From CAYSRJ01 sp964521865 (GTDB lineage Bacteria; Spirochaetota; B62-G9; DRHN01): a stretch of 64,000 nt of DNA. Location of the stretch: positions 124,001 through 188,000 of the forward strand of contig CAZFTJ010000006.1 in assembly GCA_964521865.1 (NCBI GenBank), in the 5' to 3' direction. The notes beneath the pieces are model-generated. The model searched no databases. It worked only from the letters and a program-made list of their open reading frames with translations, and had not been told where the DNA came from. Positions 35,871 to 44,866 of this stretch are shown here, in pieces. Position 1 is the first letter of the stretch, and every line of letters begins with the position of its first letter. The position numbers and the translations under genes are program-made.

Positions 35871-36698
35871 ATGAGTACTGCTAATGCTGGTAAACAACGA
35901 AAAAAATATATTATTTTAATTACTATTTTATTTATATTTATTACACCATATATTTGGATACTAGTAAATTCCTTTAAACCAAATAATGCATTTCTATCGG
36001 GCAATCCTTTTACTTTTTTTAAACCCACTCTTGATAATTTTAGCACTGTCTGGATAGATAAATCTTTTAAAGATTTCTTCTTCAATAGTTTTTTTGTTGC
36101 AACTCTCAGTACTTTAATTTCCCTAACTATTGGAATCCCTTCCGCTTATGGGTTTTTCAGGTTTAAAATACCCGGAAAAACAATTATTATGGCTTTTTTA
36201 TTTGCAACAGTTTTAGTACCACCGATAACTTTAGCTATTCCTTCTTATTTTCTTTTTAGAGATTTAAGGTTATTGGATACTGTTTTTGCTTTGGCTATAG
36301 CTGATTCTGCTTTCAACATAGTTTTTGTAATATGGTTGATGACAGGATTTTTTAAAGAAATTCCAGGAGAGTTGGAAGATTCAGCAAAAATTGATGGTTG
36401 CAGTACATTTGGAGTTTTCTATCATATCTATTTTAAAATGTCGATGCCGTGTATAGTTACAGTGACGGCATTTTCATTCATATTTGCGTGGAATGATTTT
36501 CTATTTCCCCTAATATTATCTGGTCGTCATTCAAGAACTATGACAGTTGCTATTCCAGTACTTTTACAAAGAAGTGGGACTCTTTGGGGTGCAGTTTGTG
36601 CGGAAGCAATTATTCATACATTACTAATAATAACTTTAACGATTGTTATTTTTAAAAGAATTGTTTCGGGATTAACACTTGGGGCGGTTAAAGGATAA
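35871..36698 (+). CDS. CUT1 ABC transporter permease, MalG-like
   Basis: This 275-residue permease ends with SGLTLGAVKG, as MalG-like proteins do. The EAA loop is unusual (GELEDSAKIDGCSTFGVF), with the EAA replaced by EDSA. FAWNDFLFPLILSG is the standard segment before the last membrane helix. It is separated from the 34540 permease by 413 bp, which is long for partners, so it may have its own promoter. Confidence 0.9.
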   Translation: MSTANAGKQRKKYIILITILFIFITPYIWILVNSFKPNNAFLSGNPFTFFKPTLDNFSTVWIDKSFKDFFFNSFFVATLSTLISLTIGIPSAYGFFRFKIPGKTIIMAFLFATVLVPPITLAIPSYFLFRDLRLLDTVFALAIADSAFNIVFVIWLMTGFFKEIPGELEDSAKIDGCSTFGVFYHIYFKMSMPCIVTVTAFSFIFAWNDFLFPLILSGRHSRTMTVAIPVLLQRSGTLWGAVCAEAIIHTLLIITLTIVIFKRIVSGLTLGAVKG

Positions 36699-36818
36699 AA
36701 GAAAAATGGTTTTAAAGGTGATAAAACAAACACTCAAAACTGTCAGTTATAATGATGCTATTTATAAATAATATATTGTAAGCTTCTTTAATTAATGGTA
36801 ATTGTGAGGTATTTAACC

Positions 36819-37979
36819 ATGAATAATATGAATTCTAGAGATAGAATACTAATGGCAATAAACCACAAAGAACCAGATTTAATACCGATTGAGTTTGGGG
36901 GGCTACATACAAGCATTCATGCAATCGGAGAAGAAAAAGTAAAGAACTATTTAGGGTTAAAAGGTGGCAAACAGGTTATACAGGATTTGTTTCAATATAT
37001 TGTAAAACCCGATGATAGGTTATTAAATAGATTTCAGAGTGATGTGAGAGGAGTTACGACTAGGCTGCCAAGTAATTATAATTTGAAGATTGAAAAAGAT
37101 GATACCTGGCTGGATGAATGGGGGACTAGATACGTTCGTCCTAAGGGGGGATATTTTTATGATTTTAAAGACCATGTAATGAGAGATTTTAAAATAGAGG
37201 ATTTGGATAAATTTAAATACCCAGATCCTTCAGATAAAACCAGGGTAAGCGGTATACGTGAAGAAATAGTATATATACAAAACAATTTAAAGAAAGCGGT
37301 AATTTTATTTAGTCCTACAGATTTTTGTGTTGATTTTATTAACACGCTTAGAGGTTATTATCAAACATTTATTGATTTAGCCGAGAACTTGAGATTTATT
37401 AAAAAACTTTTGGAAAAAATCCAATGGTGGCAAATGACATTCTGGCAAAATATTCTAGAAGAAGTTGGGGACATAATCGATATAATTGCGTTAGGAGATG
37501 ATCTAGGTGGACAAAATGGACCTTTATTTAACCCAAATATTTTTAGAGCAATCTTTAAACCTGTTTATAAGGAAATAATAACATTTATAAAATCTAAAAC
37601 GAAGGCAAAAGTGTATTTTCATTCTTGTGGTTCTGTTTACGAATATATACCAGATCTTATTGAGGTTGGTATTGATATTTTAAATCCAGTTCAAGTATCA
37701 GCAAAAGGAATGGATACTAAAATACTAAAAGAAGAATTTGGCAAGGATATGGTTTTTTGGGGAGGAGGCTGTGATTCTCAACATATACTCCCTTATAGCA
37801 CTATAAAAGAAGTTGAGAACGAAGTAAAAAGAAGAATAGAAGACCTTGCCCAAGGAGGCGGATTTGTCTTTGCACCCATTCATAATATTCAATTCAATGT
37901 ACCTCCTGAAAATGTAGTAGCAATGTTTGATACAGCAATTAATAATAGATCTTATACACTGATGTCTCATCGTATTTAA
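36819..37979 (+). CDS. Uroporphyrinogen decarboxylase-fold methyltransferase (MtaA/MtbA-like)
   Basis: The start at ATG 36819 gives 386 residues and the typical opening SRDRILMAINHKEPDLIPIE. The zinc site of MtaA/CmuA-type enzymes is present as His268-Ser-Cys270-Gly (YFHSCGSV) with Cys318 (GGGCDSQH), followed by APIHNIQFNVPPENVVAMF. In methanogens these proteins move a methyl group from a corrinoid protein to coenzyme M. In this bacterium the acceptor is unknown, possibly tetrahydrofolate. It probably completes the methyl transfer begun by the MttB and corrinoid proteins encoded upstream. Confidence 0.88.
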   Translation: MNNMNSRDRILMAINHKEPDLIPIEFGGLHTSIHAIGEEKVKNYLGLKGGKQVIQDLFQYIVKPDDRLLNRFQSDVRGVTTRLPSNYNLKIEKDDTWLDEWGTRYVRPKGGYFYDFKDHVMRDFKIEDLDKFKYPDPSDKTRVSGIREEIVYIQNNLKKAVILFSPTDFCVDFINTLRGYYQTFIDLAENLRFIKKLLEKIQWWQMTFWQNILEEVGDIIDIIALGDDLGGQNGPLFNPNIFRAIFKPVYKEIITFIKSKTKAKVYFHSCGSVYEYIPDLIEVGIDILNPVQVSAKGMDTKILKEEFGKDMVFWGGGCDSQHILPYSTIKEVENEVKRRIEDLAQGGGFVFAPIHNIQFNVPPENVVAMFDTAINNRSYTLMSHRI

Positions 37980-38209
37980 ATCGTATAAGTTGTTTTAATT
38001 GACGTCTGTTTGACAATATTGTATCCGGACGTGTCGTGTCTAGATAATGTCGATGAAGCTGCTGCTTGTGGTACCGCTTACGGGCGGAAATATATATATA
38101 GATAAACAGAATTTACAATGAAAATACACCTATTATTTAGAAAAAGTACTTTTTTATCCTTTGGTATCTTTGTTTTCAACTAAACAATAGTGTAAATGGA
38201 GCAAGAAAA

Positions 38210-39067
38210 ATGTGGAAATATGGAGTAGCTTCAACGATTTGGACTGAATATTTTGGTGAAAAAGACCTTTGGATTATTTTAAAAACAAAAGAATTAGGGT
38301 TTGACGTACTTGAAGTAGACGTATCTAATCCTGAAAATTTTCCGACAGAAAGAGTAAAAGCAAAAGCAAATGAAGCAGGGATAGAAATTGTGACGACAAC
38401 CGGTCTTACAAAAGCAACTAACTTTCTATCCCCTGATCCAGATATTAGGGCAAATGGAGTAAAATCACTTAAAAAGCAAATCGATATAAATATTGAATTG
38501 GGTTCACAATTATTAGGTGGGGTGAATTATGCTGAATGGGGATATCTTACGGGAGAGCCAAGAACTGAGCAAGAATGGGAATGGTCAGTCAAAGCAATGC
38601 AAAAAGTCGCAAAATATGCAAAAGACAGAAGTGATCTAGTAATCGCTGTTGAATGCATTAACCGTTTTGAAACTCATTTCTTAAATATTGCTGAAGATGC
38701 TGTACAGTATTGTAAAGATGTTGGTACTGGAAATATAAAAGTACATTTGGATACTTTTCATATGATAAGAGAAGAGGAAAATATTAAAAAAGCAGTAGAT
38801 GTGTGTGGGAAGGAATATCTAGGCTATGTTCATGTATGTGAGAATAATAGGGGTATTCCCGGAACTGGCCTTGTGCCCTGGGAGGAATTCTTCAATGCAC
38901 TAAAAGAAGTTGAATACCAGGGAGCACTAGTAATTGAATCTTTCGATCCTGGGTTTAAAGAAACAAATAGACTGTGTGCAATATGGAGGAAATTTGCTGA
39001 ATCAGGGGAAGAATTGGCAATAGAGGGACTAAAGAATTTAAAAGTTATTGCTAGCAGGGTTAATTGA
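38210..39067 (+). CDS. Sugar phosphate isomerase/epimerase, ketose 3-epimerase-like
   Basis: A 285-residue TIM barrel with the four metal ligands Glu148 (IAVECINRFE), Asp181 (VHLDTFHM), His208 (YVHVCENN) and Glu243 (VIESFD), and the NRGIPGTGLVPW loop. It parallels the protein at 3248 in length and layout. Family members epimerise D-tagatose, D-psicose or similar ketoses. Placed after a UroD-type methyltransferase and before an isomerase-like protein, it may act on the sugar-like backbone left after demethylation. Confidence 0.86.
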   Translation: MWKYGVASTIWTEYFGEKDLWIILKTKELGFDVLEVDVSNPENFPTERVKAKANEAGIEIVTTTGLTKATNFLSPDPDIRANGVKSLKKQIDINIELGSQLLGGVNYAEWGYLTGEPRTEQEWEWSVKAMQKVAKYAKDRSDLVIAVECINRFETHFLNIAEDAVQYCKDVGTGNIKVHLDTFHMIREEENIKKAVDVCGKEYLGYVHVCENNRGIPGTGLVPWEEFFNALKEVEYQGALVIESFDPGFKETNRLCAIWRKFAESGEELAIEGLKNLKVIASRVN

Positions 39068-39190
39068 AAATAAGGAACTACAAATATATTTTTTCGACGA
39101 TCTTTTTATTTCATTATCAGTCTGGCATATTTAGAATGGGTGTTATTAACTTAAATATTTTTGGAACAAAATAAAAAAGGGAATTATAGA

Positions 39191-40612
39191 ATGAGAAAAA
39201 CGTATATTGGATTTATTGGTTTTTCAGACCCATATTGGAATCATGATTATGTAAATAAAGAATATAACAATGCGAAAAACATCCTTCAAGAAATAGCAAA
39301 AAAAGAGGATATTTCATTAGTTTTAGCTCCATCTGTAGTAATTTCTGATGAGGATCTTGTTTCTGTGCTGAAGAAGATACATCAACAAAATGTTGAAGGT
39401 CTCATACTGCATACGACAGCACAGACAGATGGGGATCGTATTCTTGAGATCGGAGGGTTTCTTTCTAAGAATCCGATGCCTGTCATAATATGGAGTACTC
39501 GAGAACATTACAGTGGGCATATGAAAGCAAATACTTTTACTTCCTTACAATTTTTTACAGCACTTCTACATCGACAGAGGATTGAATACAAATGGATATA
39601 CGGCGATATTGACGAACATATCCATGTTAGTGACAAACTTACGACGAGTCTTCGAACTTTAAAAATTATTGCTGCATTAAAAGGAGCTAGACTTCTTTCA
39701 ATCGGAGGGAAGGTTCCGGGTTTTTATCTTTGTAATTATGATGAACTGGCACTGCGAAAGCGTTTTGGTGTTATCATTGAATCTTTTGATCTTCATAGGA
39801 TATTTTTAGATGCAGAGAAAATATCCAGTAATGAGGTTGCAGTAATCCTTCAATCTATTAAAAAGGAAAGCCGCATTACATGTACGAATAAAGAGAGTGT
39901 TGAAAAAGGGATACGCATATTCCTTGTAATAAAAAATCTTGTCAAGAAACATAATTATGCAGGTGTAACTCTTAGATGCTGGCCAGAATTCATGGAAGTA
40001 TATGGTGCAACTGCCTGCCTATCTCTATCATTATTAATTGATAATGGAATCATTACCTCGGATGAGGGAGATATTGGAGGGCTGATTTCAATGCTTATTC
40101 AATATTATGCAAACAAAAGAAAATCAGTTCCTACGTTATTTGACCTTATTGGTTTTGATGAGGAGAAAAATACCATTCTTCTCTGGCACTGTGGGGCAAG
40201 CCCATTAAGTCTAAAAGATAAAAATGCAAAGGCTATTATATTTGATTCACCGATTTTATCGAGTACGCCTGGTGGTGCTATAGGTCCAGTTATAGAAGCT
40301 CAATTTAAAACAGGGACAGCTACAATAGTGAGATTTTCAGGTGAAAATTGCAGTCGCTATTTTTCTTTTTCAGGAGATGTAATAAATACTAGTCCACCGA
40401 TTCACGGTGCATATGTTGAGATAAAACCGAAAAATATTCGGGTACGCGATATCATTAATACAGCTTTAAGTGGTGGATGTGAATACCATATGTCTTTTGC
40501 TTACTCCGAACATACAGCGATTATAAATGAAATGGCACAATGGCTTTATATAGAGAAGATTGAAAATATACCCTATCAAAACGGTAATGGAGCTTTCGCG
40601 CAATATCGCTAA
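39191..40612 (+). CDS. L-fucose/L-arabinose isomerase-like protein
   Basis: The ATG at 39191 gives 473 residues. The early part (KTYIGFIGFSDPYWNHDYVN, VEGLILHTTAQTDGDRIL) and middle (YAGVTLRCWPEFMEVYGATA, DEGDIGGLISMLI) follow the fucose-isomerase fold: three domains with Glu/Asp metal ligands near DEGDIGG and His in LLWHCGASPL. C-terminal motifs GCEYHMSFAYSEH fit the substrate loop. These enzymes interconvert aldoses and ketoses, or have been recruited for other sugar chemistry. It lies between the ketose epimerase and a dehydrogenase, suggesting one sugar pathway. Confidence 0.75.
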   Translation: MRKTYIGFIGFSDPYWNHDYVNKEYNNAKNILQEIAKKEDISLVLAPSVVISDEDLVSVLKKIHQQNVEGLILHTTAQTDGDRILEIGGFLSKNPMPVIIWSTREHYSGHMKANTFTSLQFFTALLHRQRIEYKWIYGDIDEHIHVSDKLTTSLRTLKIIAALKGARLLSIGGKVPGFYLCNYDELALRKRFGVIIESFDLHRIFLDAEKISSNEVAVILQSIKKESRITCTNKESVEKGIRIFLVIKNLVKKHNYAGVTLRCWPEFMEVYGATACLSLSLLIDNGIITSDEGDIGGLISMLIQYYANKRKSVPTLFDLIGFDEEKNTILLWHCGASPLSLKDKNAKAIIFDSPILSSTPGGAIGPVIEAQFKTGTATIVRFSGENCSRYFSFSGDVINTSPPIHGAYVEIKPKNIRVRDIINTALSGGCEYHMSFAYSEHTAIINEMAQWLYIEKIENIPYQNGNGAFAQYR

Positions 40613-40750
40613 GATCAAAGTAGATTTTCTTAAAAGGTTATATGATATGTCATTAAAAACGCAGAATTGCATGCGATGATATAAAATTCTTAGTAATATT
40701 TTATTTCAATAAAAAATTATGAATGAATTGAATATTAAAGAACTAAAATA

Positions 40751-41800
40751 ATGATGAAAGCTGTCGTAATAGAAAGTCCTAGAAGATTAACTCTTAAGAA
40801 TATTAAAATTCCCGAAATAGACGATTATAGTGCACTTATTCGTATGGAAGTAGTAACAATATGTAATTCAACCGACATTAAATTAAAAAATGGATTATTT
40901 CCCGGTTTCGATTCCTATCCGACTATACTGGGACACGAGGGCGTAGGAACTGTTGTTAAGATTGGTAGTAAGGTGAAGTCATACAAGGTTGGAGACAGAG
41001 TAATAAATCCCATGTGCATGCGATACGGAATCGAAGGATTATCAAGCAGTTGGGGGACAATGGCTGAATATTCCTTAGCTGTTGACCATAATGTGATGAA
41101 AATTGAAGGAATTTGTGATGAAAAACATGGATATGATGGTGCCTATGAAACACAGAAAGTAATTCCCCCCGACATTCCTTCTCGCCAAGCTATACTTCTT
41201 TCAACATGGAGAGAGGTATATTCATCATTTGAAGATTTTGGCTTCCAGCCTGGTAAAAGTATATTGATCTTTGGAGGTGGCCCTGTTGGCCTTAGCTTCG
41301 TTGCGATTGCAAAAAATTTTGGAATGGCACCGGTATGTCTGACAACGAGAAGCCAATGGAAGTTAGATATAGCAAAATCTTTAGGGGCTGATATGGTTTT
41401 CCCAGCTAATGAAAGCCTTTTAATAAAGATAAAAGAGATATATCCTAGGGGTTTTGATTTTGTCATTGATGCAGTAGGCAGCAACAAAGTTATAAACCAG
41501 ACACTGCAAATTGTAAGTTTTAATGGGACCGTTGGTATATATGGTACTATTTCTGAACAGGAGCTCCAATTGAAAACTGGGGGTTCTCCTTATAATTGGA
41601 AATTTATCATGCATCAATGGCCTGATTATTCAAAAGAAGCTGCCGCACATGAACCAATGTGTGAGTCCATTAGGCAGGGAAAAATATCTTCAGAATATTT
41701 TATTACTCATGAATACCCATTTGAATTGATTGAGAAAGGTTTTGAATCGGTTGAAAACAACAAAGCACTTAAAGTGTTGTTATATTTTAAATCAGCTTGA
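40751..41800 (+). CDS. Zinc-type medium-chain alcohol/polyol dehydrogenase
   Basis: This 349-residue MDR protein has catalytic zinc ligands Cys38 (TICNSTD) and His62-Glu63 (LGHEGVG), and the NAD-binding motif GGGPVGLSFVAIAKNFG. The usual structural-zinc four-Cys loop is absent; only NPMCMRYG is found there. It likely oxidises a hydroxyl of a polyol or sugar to a ketone in the cytoplasm. The codirectional neighbours are the isomerase-like gene upstream and a UroD-like gene downstream. The start could also be the second ATG, three bases later. Confidence 0.88.
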   Translation: MMKAVVIESPRRLTLKNIKIPEIDDYSALIRMEVVTICNSTDIKLKNGLFPGFDSYPTILGHEGVGTVVKIGSKVKSYKVGDRVINPMCMRYGIEGLSSSWGTMAEYSLAVDHNVMKIEGICDEKHGYDGAYETQKVIPPDIPSRQAILLSTWREVYSSFEDFGFQPGKSILIFGGGPVGLSFVAIAKNFGMAPVCLTTRSQWKLDIAKSLGADMVFPANESLLIKIKEIYPRGFDFVIDAVGSNKVINQTLQIVSFNGTVGIYGTISEQELQLKTGGSPYNWKFIMHQWPDYSKEAAAHEPMCESIRQGKISSEYFITHEYPFELIEKGFESVENNKALKVLLYFKSA

Positions 41801-41938
41801 TACAAACTATTATTTAATTTTTATAGAAACGGATTTCGTCTATTGCGTAACAGAAAGAGTTCATCTTAAGTGTGAGGGCAAAATTATCCATTTAATTAAC
41901 GAAAATAAAGTGATATTCATAAGGGCTTTAACAGTAAG

Positions 41939-43216
41939 ATGATCAATTCGAAAGAAAGAGAATATCTACGTGTGCTCGCCAACAAGCTTCAGGAGGTTGC
42001 AGATTGTTCGAACTGGGTTAAAAGGGCTGAACTCTGGCTGCGTTTGAATTCTTTAGAGAAGGTTAGACCCCTCATTCTGTGTGAGATTCCTGAGGAGGCC
42101 TGGCACGAACTGATTCCGAATTTCGAACTGGTTATTGGAGATAAACTTTTTTCAGAGTACGAGTGGGAACTAAAGAAAAAGATATACCGCTGTGAGTATA
42201 TCAAAGACGATGAGGTCATTACAAATAGGATATATGTCCCAATTCGCTACACTCTTACTGATTGGATCGAGGGTCGTGTTCGACCTTTTAGTGATCGGGC
42301 TGATCGTGCGGCGAAATTCACCCCCTGTATACTCGAGTATGATGATATAAAAAAACTTAGACTCCCAGAACTCTGCATCGACTGGCAAGCAACAGAAACT
42401 GATTACGAAAAAGTATCGTCTGTATTCGGCGATATTCTCGATGTAAGACTGGGTGAACCCTACTATGCCAGTACAGATAACCCTGTTATGGGATGGGGGA
42501 ATAGTTTGATCGACATTCTCTGCGAACTACGTGGCCTTGGACAGTTGTACGAAGATTTAATTATTGCACCTGATTTTGTTAAGGAGGCGATGGACATATT
42601 GATGCGGGGAACACTGCGTTATCTTGATGATCTCGAAAAAGAGGGTCTGCTCCGTTTGAATAATAACGAGTTCATTCGAAACACTGATACACCGCTGGGA
42701 TCGAATGGATTGGGGTTTACAGATGAGTTACCGAAAGAAGATTTCAATCCTGATCGGGTAACCTGTAGACACCTGTGGGGTTACTTCATGGCCCAAGAGT
42801 TAACGGACGTATCTCCCGATATGTTAGCTGAGTTTGTTCTACCGTACCAGATTCCAATTGCCGAGAAATTTGGGCTCAACTGCTACGGGTGCTGTGAAAG
42901 AAATGATGACAAGTGGGACCTCATCACTGAATCATTTCCGCACCTGCGGGAGCTCTCAGTCAGCCATGTTTCGAATCTTCGGATTGCGGCAGAGAAACTA
43001 CAGAACAAGTTCGTGCTTTCATGGAAACCAAGTGTATCACATATGATCGCAACTTTTGACGAAGATTACATCAGGCGTTCAATGGAGGAGGCCTTCGAAA
43101 TCACAGGGGATTGCTGTCTGGTGGTAAGTCTACGTGATACCCAGACTCTGTTCGGCGATCCGGAGAGGATCAGTAAGTGGACACAGATTACACTCGAAAC
43201 CGCGATCAGAAGATAA
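41939..43216 (+). CDS. Divergent uroporphyrinogen decarboxylase-superfamily protein
   Basis: A 425-residue protein that is richer in G+C than its neighbours. It resembles large UroD/MtaA-fold proteins found near corrinoid methyltransferase genes: PFIxxD-like opening PLILCEIPEEAW, TPLGSNGLGFTDELP, WGYFMAQELTDVSPDMLAEF, and the metal-site region NCYGCCERNDDKWDLI (Cys315, Cys318, Cys319), followed by LREL-VSHVSN. The sequence of the Cys cluster differs from MtaA (HxCG). It may move a methyl group from a corrinoid protein or bind a methylated ligand. No corrinoid gene lies next to it. Confidence 0.65.
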   Translation: MINSKEREYLRVLANKLQEVADCSNWVKRAELWLRLNSLEKVRPLILCEIPEEAWHELIPNFELVIGDKLFSEYEWELKKKIYRCEYIKDDEVITNRIYVPIRYTLTDWIEGRVRPFSDRADRAAKFTPCILEYDDIKKLRLPELCIDWQATETDYEKVSSVFGDILDVRLGEPYYASTDNPVMGWGNSLIDILCELRGLGQLYEDLIIAPDFVKEAMDILMRGTLRYLDDLEKEGLLRLNNNEFIRNTDTPLGSNGLGFTDELPKEDFNPDRVTCRHLWGYFMAQELTDVSPDMLAEFVLPYQIPIAEKFGLNCYGCCERNDDKWDLITESFPHLRELSVSHVSNLRIAAEKLQNKFVLSWKPSVSHMIATFDEDYIRRSMEEAFEITGDCCLVVSLRDTQTLFGDPERISKWTQITLETAIRR

Positions 43217-43579
43217 TGGAAAAATATTAAAATGTAAGCTTTCGGCGGGGCAAACAATAGCTTAAAAAGACTTTGATAAATGAATCCCATTAATGGTAAG
43301 GCTAAGCAATTTTAAAATATATTGAACTGTTCTGATTTTAGTGCCATTGATAACCCTGTATTATACTTTTGAAACATCTACCCCTGGAGAAGATATATTA
43401 AGAGTTGTTTTAAACTAATAATATGAAAATGCTGTGCTTTACCTTCTTATCGTTTTTAATATCTTATTCTTTATTTTTTTTCTTTTTTTAAAGCAATTGT
43501 CAATTTTTTTCTTAATTTATAAGAATGTTTCTCGGTGTGGATTCGGCAGGATAATTTCTTGAAATAAAAAGATTTAATT
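43217..43579. other. Intergenic region before att-like repeat
   Basis: No gene is recognisable. The A+T-rich stretch at about 43440-43530 includes T runs that could end transcription of the UroD-like gene. Confidence 0.3.
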
Positions 43580-43750
43580 TCGGGTAATGCGGGATTCGAA
43601 CCCACGACCTCTGGCTCCGGAGACCTGAGTTAGATTCATATTGGTTATATATGACCCGATTTCGGCCTGTTTTTCATCGAATTCTTAAAATTTTGTCATA
43701 TACTTCATATACGTTCATCTGGAAGTGTACACAGTTTCGTACACAGTAAA
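43580..43750 (-). repeat. att-like repeat, copy 2: tRNA-Arg(CCG) 3' half joined to element-end sequence
   Basis: On the minus strand it has CTCCGGA, GCCAGAGGTC, then the T arm GTGGG-TTCGAAT-CCCGC and the acceptor strand ATTACCC. It lacks the 5' half. The sequence beyond the anticodon loop matches copy 1 (28 exact bases at 43635-43662 and a conserved end tail). Both repeats lie in the same orientation, 27.8 kb apart. Confidence 0.65.
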
Positions 43751-43913
43751 AGGTTGAAGGGAGAGGTAATCGTTATAAATAAGTACATCCATTCCTAATC
43801 ACGGCTCCCTAGCTTATAGCAGTTCCGTCACTGAATGTCAGTGACAGTGTGTTATAAAAAAGGAATATATATTTTAATACCAATTCTGACTTAGTATGAT
43901 TATCCTCAGAGTG

Positions 43914-44633
43914 TCAGGTTTTTGATTTTTTATTTTTTGAGGGAGAAAATCCGAAAAACTTTTTAAATTCTCTGCTGAAATGATAGGGACTTGAAAACCC
44001 TAGCATATCTGAAACCTGATATACTGCAGTCTGCATGCTGAGCAGATGTCGAGCATAAGTGAACCTTAACTGAGTATAAAATATTTTAGGCGATTGACCC
44101 GTGATTTCTCGGAAGACCTTGCGGAAATTCCGCTCGCTCATGCTCGCTTCCTTGGCCATTTCCTGTACCGTCCAGGCAGGACTTATACGCTTACGTAACA
44201 TATCAATGACACGTTCAATCACATCGCAGTAAGGGTTGACCTGTTTGGGCAGCTCCTGGTTGGCAAGCCAGCTATACAATAACTGAATCACTGCCACAGA
44301 TGATAGGCACCGATGAGTGAACTGCATCTTGCGAAGAGAAGAGAAAGCCTTTTTGAAAAGGTATTGTTCATTAGGCATTGGGATGATCTTGATAACCGTG
44401 TTCAGCGGGATGGGCAGTGGATTGGTTACCGTAAACTCAAACCACCAGAAGTACCAATATCGGCCTTGACAGAAATAGGACACCAATTCGTCCCATCGAA
44501 GAAGAACTATTGAATTGTCCATTACGTTCAGTACTTTTCCCATAGATAAAACGATTCTGCCATGGCCGCTGTGTGTCCGGATGCAGATTAGCCCAGTGCC
44601 ACCATGCTGATGTAGGCGTTGGGATGTTTTCAA
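43914..44633 (-). CDS. AraC-family transcriptional regulator
   Basis: The C-terminal part carries two AraC helix-turn-helices (WTVQEMAKEASMSERNFRKV and TAVYQVSDMLGFSSPYHFSR, then EFKKFFGFSPS). The N-terminal part looks like the sensor cupin (GHGRIVLSMGKVLNVMDNSI, YWYFWWFEF). The frame is open further upstream to about 44806 (IVGINLHAIWNVRADSRYRF) but holds no ATG or GTG, so the TTG at 44633 or a rare start must be used, or the start has been lost. It is divergent from the aminotransferase at 44867 and probably activates that operon. Confidence 0.82.
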   Translation of the reverse strand: MKTSQRLHQHGGTGLICIRTHSGHGRIVLSMGKVLNVMDNSIVLLRWDELVSYFCQGRYWYFWWFEFTVTNPLPIPLNTVIKIIPMPNEQYLFKKAFSSLRKMQFTHRCLSSVAVIQLLYSWLANQELPKQVNPYCDVIERVIDMLRKRISPAWTVQEMAKEASMSERNFRKVFREITGQSPKIFYTQLRFTYARHLLSMQTAVYQVSDMLGFSSPYHFSREFKKFFGFSPSKNKKSKT

Positions 44634-44805
44634 CGACTCATCGTGTTCGAAGCGATATCTGCTGTCTGCACGTACATTCCATATCGCATGTAGGTTAATA
44701 CCGACAATATTTGCCGGACCTAAAGAGTTTGAATACTGATCAAGAATGACTAGTTTCCTGAGATTTAATATGCCGAAATATATATGTTTTTTACCGTTTT
44801 GTCAA

Positions 44806-44833
44806 TTGAAAAGCCAGATTGTTTTGCTATCAT
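44806..44833 (+). promoter_or_regulatory. Probable promoter of the aminotransferase/Gfo operon
   Basis: TTGAAA (44806-44811) and TATCAT (44828-44833) are 16 bp apart. The weak boxes fit an activator-dependent promoter facing the AraC gene. Confidence 0.45.
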
Positions 44834-44866
44834 TTATAAACAAGAGTCAAATGGAGAGGAGTTGAA

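Noticed and set aside
41730..41942. Small ORF between dehydrogenase and UroD-like gene
   Set aside because: It overlaps the dehydrogenase end in another frame and resembles nothing known.
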